39,378 nt of DNA from an uncultured Methylomonas sp. (GTDB lineage Bacteria; Pseudomonadota; Gammaproteobacteria; Methylococcales; Methylomonadaceae): positions 1 through 39,378 of the forward strand of contig CAKZJE010000025.1 of the NCBI GenBank assembly GCA_936941155.1, in the 5' to 3' direction. The notes under the pieces are model-generated. The model did no database searches, was not told where the DNA came from, and saw nothing but the letters and a program-made list of their open reading frames with translations. Positions 39,201 to 39,378 of this stretch are shown here, piece after piece. Both the position numbers and the translations under genes were made by a program. Positions within the stretch are counted from its first letter, which is position 1. Each line of letters begins with the position of its first letter.

Positions 39201-39378
39201 AATGTTTTTGGGCGTTGGCTCAATAAAATTTGAAGCCGTTGGTGGCGGGATTGTAATGAACGCTCAAAAGCTGATGTTAGACGGAATGGAAAAACAAATT
39301 AAAGTAATGGATTACACTAAAATCAAAAAAACGGTTACAGGTTGGTTTAGTGATGACGTGACGTATTTTGATGTTATC
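36205..39378 (+). CDS. Tail tape measure protein, N-terminal part (continues at position 1)
   Basis: 1,058 codons in the window and open at the end; with 1-3308 the full protein is 2,134 residues. The TP901-type core lies at residues ~85-265: ISEIATFETRMLQLTALTGA, KQARELGATTAFSAQQAAEA, AEISTGTMKGLGLQLSDLGR and TLTASLGILADNQIKGSEAG. Hydrophobic segments follow (AAGGIAGLTAAIWAANAAMT, residues ~430-475; also ~870-895 and ~985-1005). Then a long charged coiled coil. It determines tail length and may help genome entry through the host membrane. Confidence 0.95.
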   Translation, partial: MATEEYSIRVSVDSTDATRAERNLNNLTSSVTQTERALNSTSSAARSSAAALAGVNGSASASTRSMLSLANAAKLAATSFAAISFKNAISEIATFETRMLQLTALTGASTAQMKEMEKQARELGATTAFSAQQAAEAQGVLASAGLKTNEILTATPKVLQLAAAGSLDLSKAAEISTGTMKGLGLQLSDLGRINDVFAKAAADSSTNVQQIGDAMGQIAPIAKTYGIGLETLTASLGILADNQIKGSEAGNNFKSMLVALSNDTKDNVEILKKHGVTYSQLNVEVYGLTKVMQTLKNAHLSGAESLKIFGSDAAAAGNILAANAGKISDYTKELEKADGTAKKVSDTLNQGLAKAFDSLKGTLSEAALQLGDSGLKGALTKVIQEATGVIAIYEGMGDKFAESNSYTKEQYKNLKDIADELKIVAGAAGGIAGLTAAIWAANAAMTAFNIVTRANPLIMGATVVAAATGAALAKAKQDIETADNQLKMSANLDDQNKKIKEQTDLLIRMKAYPLTEKGQIQEAEQRLEIMTKQKTILEQTSAPIVQATEQTNKHTEAAKTNTAATADSTDKTKKLTAEQKQANKEQTEYQRLIESTPYGAYNATIDKLTEGLKRGGEAFMATYATGVEEANKKLLDSTEYVKEHTKALEEQKRALESTARGTFEKGYSELMTQKPYMSDTEYSAGQDKITADYLTQQQGVDFKTPTQQGKEALKAFNDEMDKTSEAFDKLGSSGSMAFDGILGGISAVAGAASSFATEIIKISDKQQASQEKYDAVIKSVGVTEEEKADATKKFAADKIKLDSQAFAAEISGARQIAGATSKLFGEKSAARKAFHGVEMALSVVEMAMSAKKMIVDVAAGAARMFSQGGFAGFAGVAAMAAVMGGLGFAMMGGGDKVTDLTTPETSTTGSVLGSNEASNSIKNIVDTLNSIHASEYVELRGINSNFQNLTKLTTTSLALSLRDRGAFTYSADQFKGSGTSAMAMVTGALVGGVIGLLGAMFLGVGSIKFEAVGGGIVMNAQKLMLDGMEKQIKVMDYTKIKKTVTGWFSDDVTYFDVI
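39302..39378. repeat. Terminal direct repeat (copy 2 of contig overlap)
   Basis: Identical to positions 1-77; see that entry. The frame of the tape measure gene at 39307 continues exactly in the frame at position 6. Confidence 0.95.

Noticed and set aside
1-39378. tRNA or other standard RNA genes
   Set aside because: No cloverleaf with TTCRANY-type loop was noticed on either strand by reading. A covariance scan was not possible here.

Overview
The window is a complete, AT-rich tailed-phage genome presented as a linear contig. Its last 77 bases repeat its first 77, and one gene, the tail tape measure protein, runs across that junction. The real molecule is therefore circular or circularly permuted, with a unit length of 39,301 bp. 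Head and tail genes indicate a siphovirus: a DUF4055-type portal, a P22-type coat protein with a separate scaffold, a long tape measure and a G/GT frameshift. Shine-Dalgarno sites, U-tract terminators and a lysozyme-type (GH24) endolysin indicate a bacterial host, probably Gram-negative; the genus cannot be told.

Layout. (1) The late block runs on + from 22174 through the junction to 9094. It holds two small genes, terminase, portal, minor head protein, scaffold and coat protein, then a fibre-like insert (29985-32487), head-tail connectors, tail tube, G/GT chaperones, tape measure, distal tail proteins, three fibre-type genes, three small membrane proteins and an endolysin. A two-way terminator at 9101 closes it. 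(2) The accessory early block runs on - from 14657 down to 9112. It is a chain of very small, overlapping genes with dUTPase, a DUF3310 protein, a degenerate HNH protein, duplicated small-gene modules and many one-helix membrane peptides. Six of the genes listed here are under 56 codons. (3) The DNA-metabolism block runs on - from 18905 to 14781: an unknown protein, a DUF2800 nuclease, a DUF2815 ssDNA-binding protein, a VRR-NUC nuclease and a SNF2-type helicase. (4) Divergent on + from 18986 are a 61-residue Cro-like repressor and an 821-residue primase-helicase. They are followed by an intergenic region of about 550 bp with origin-like iterons, a promoter, a terminator hairpin and a folded leader.

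How it works together (inference). Four near-identical 18-bp palindromes, TGTAAAWTATAWTTTACA, lie at 14734, 17336, 18940 and 21918. At 14734 and 21918 they overlap the -35 box of a promoter with 17-bp spacing. One palindrome sits directly in front of the small repressor gene, so that repressor is the obvious candidate to control the early, replication and late units together. The primase-helicase is followed by about eight copies, in both orientations, of GGTAACAGATA. This resembles the satellite phage P4 arrangement, in which one protein is primase, helicase and origin binder. No DNA polymerase, integrase, recombinase, partition gene, tRNA or CRISPR array was found, so replication probably uses the host replicase and lysogeny by integration is not supported.

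The most interesting signals are the operator regulon, the iteron origin, a promoter-hairpin-terminator unit that looks like a ~60-nt RNA with a 12-nt match to the scaffold leader, RBS-masking hairpins before the scaffold, coat and HNH genes, and a head-region fibre module with BspA-type leucine-rich repeats.
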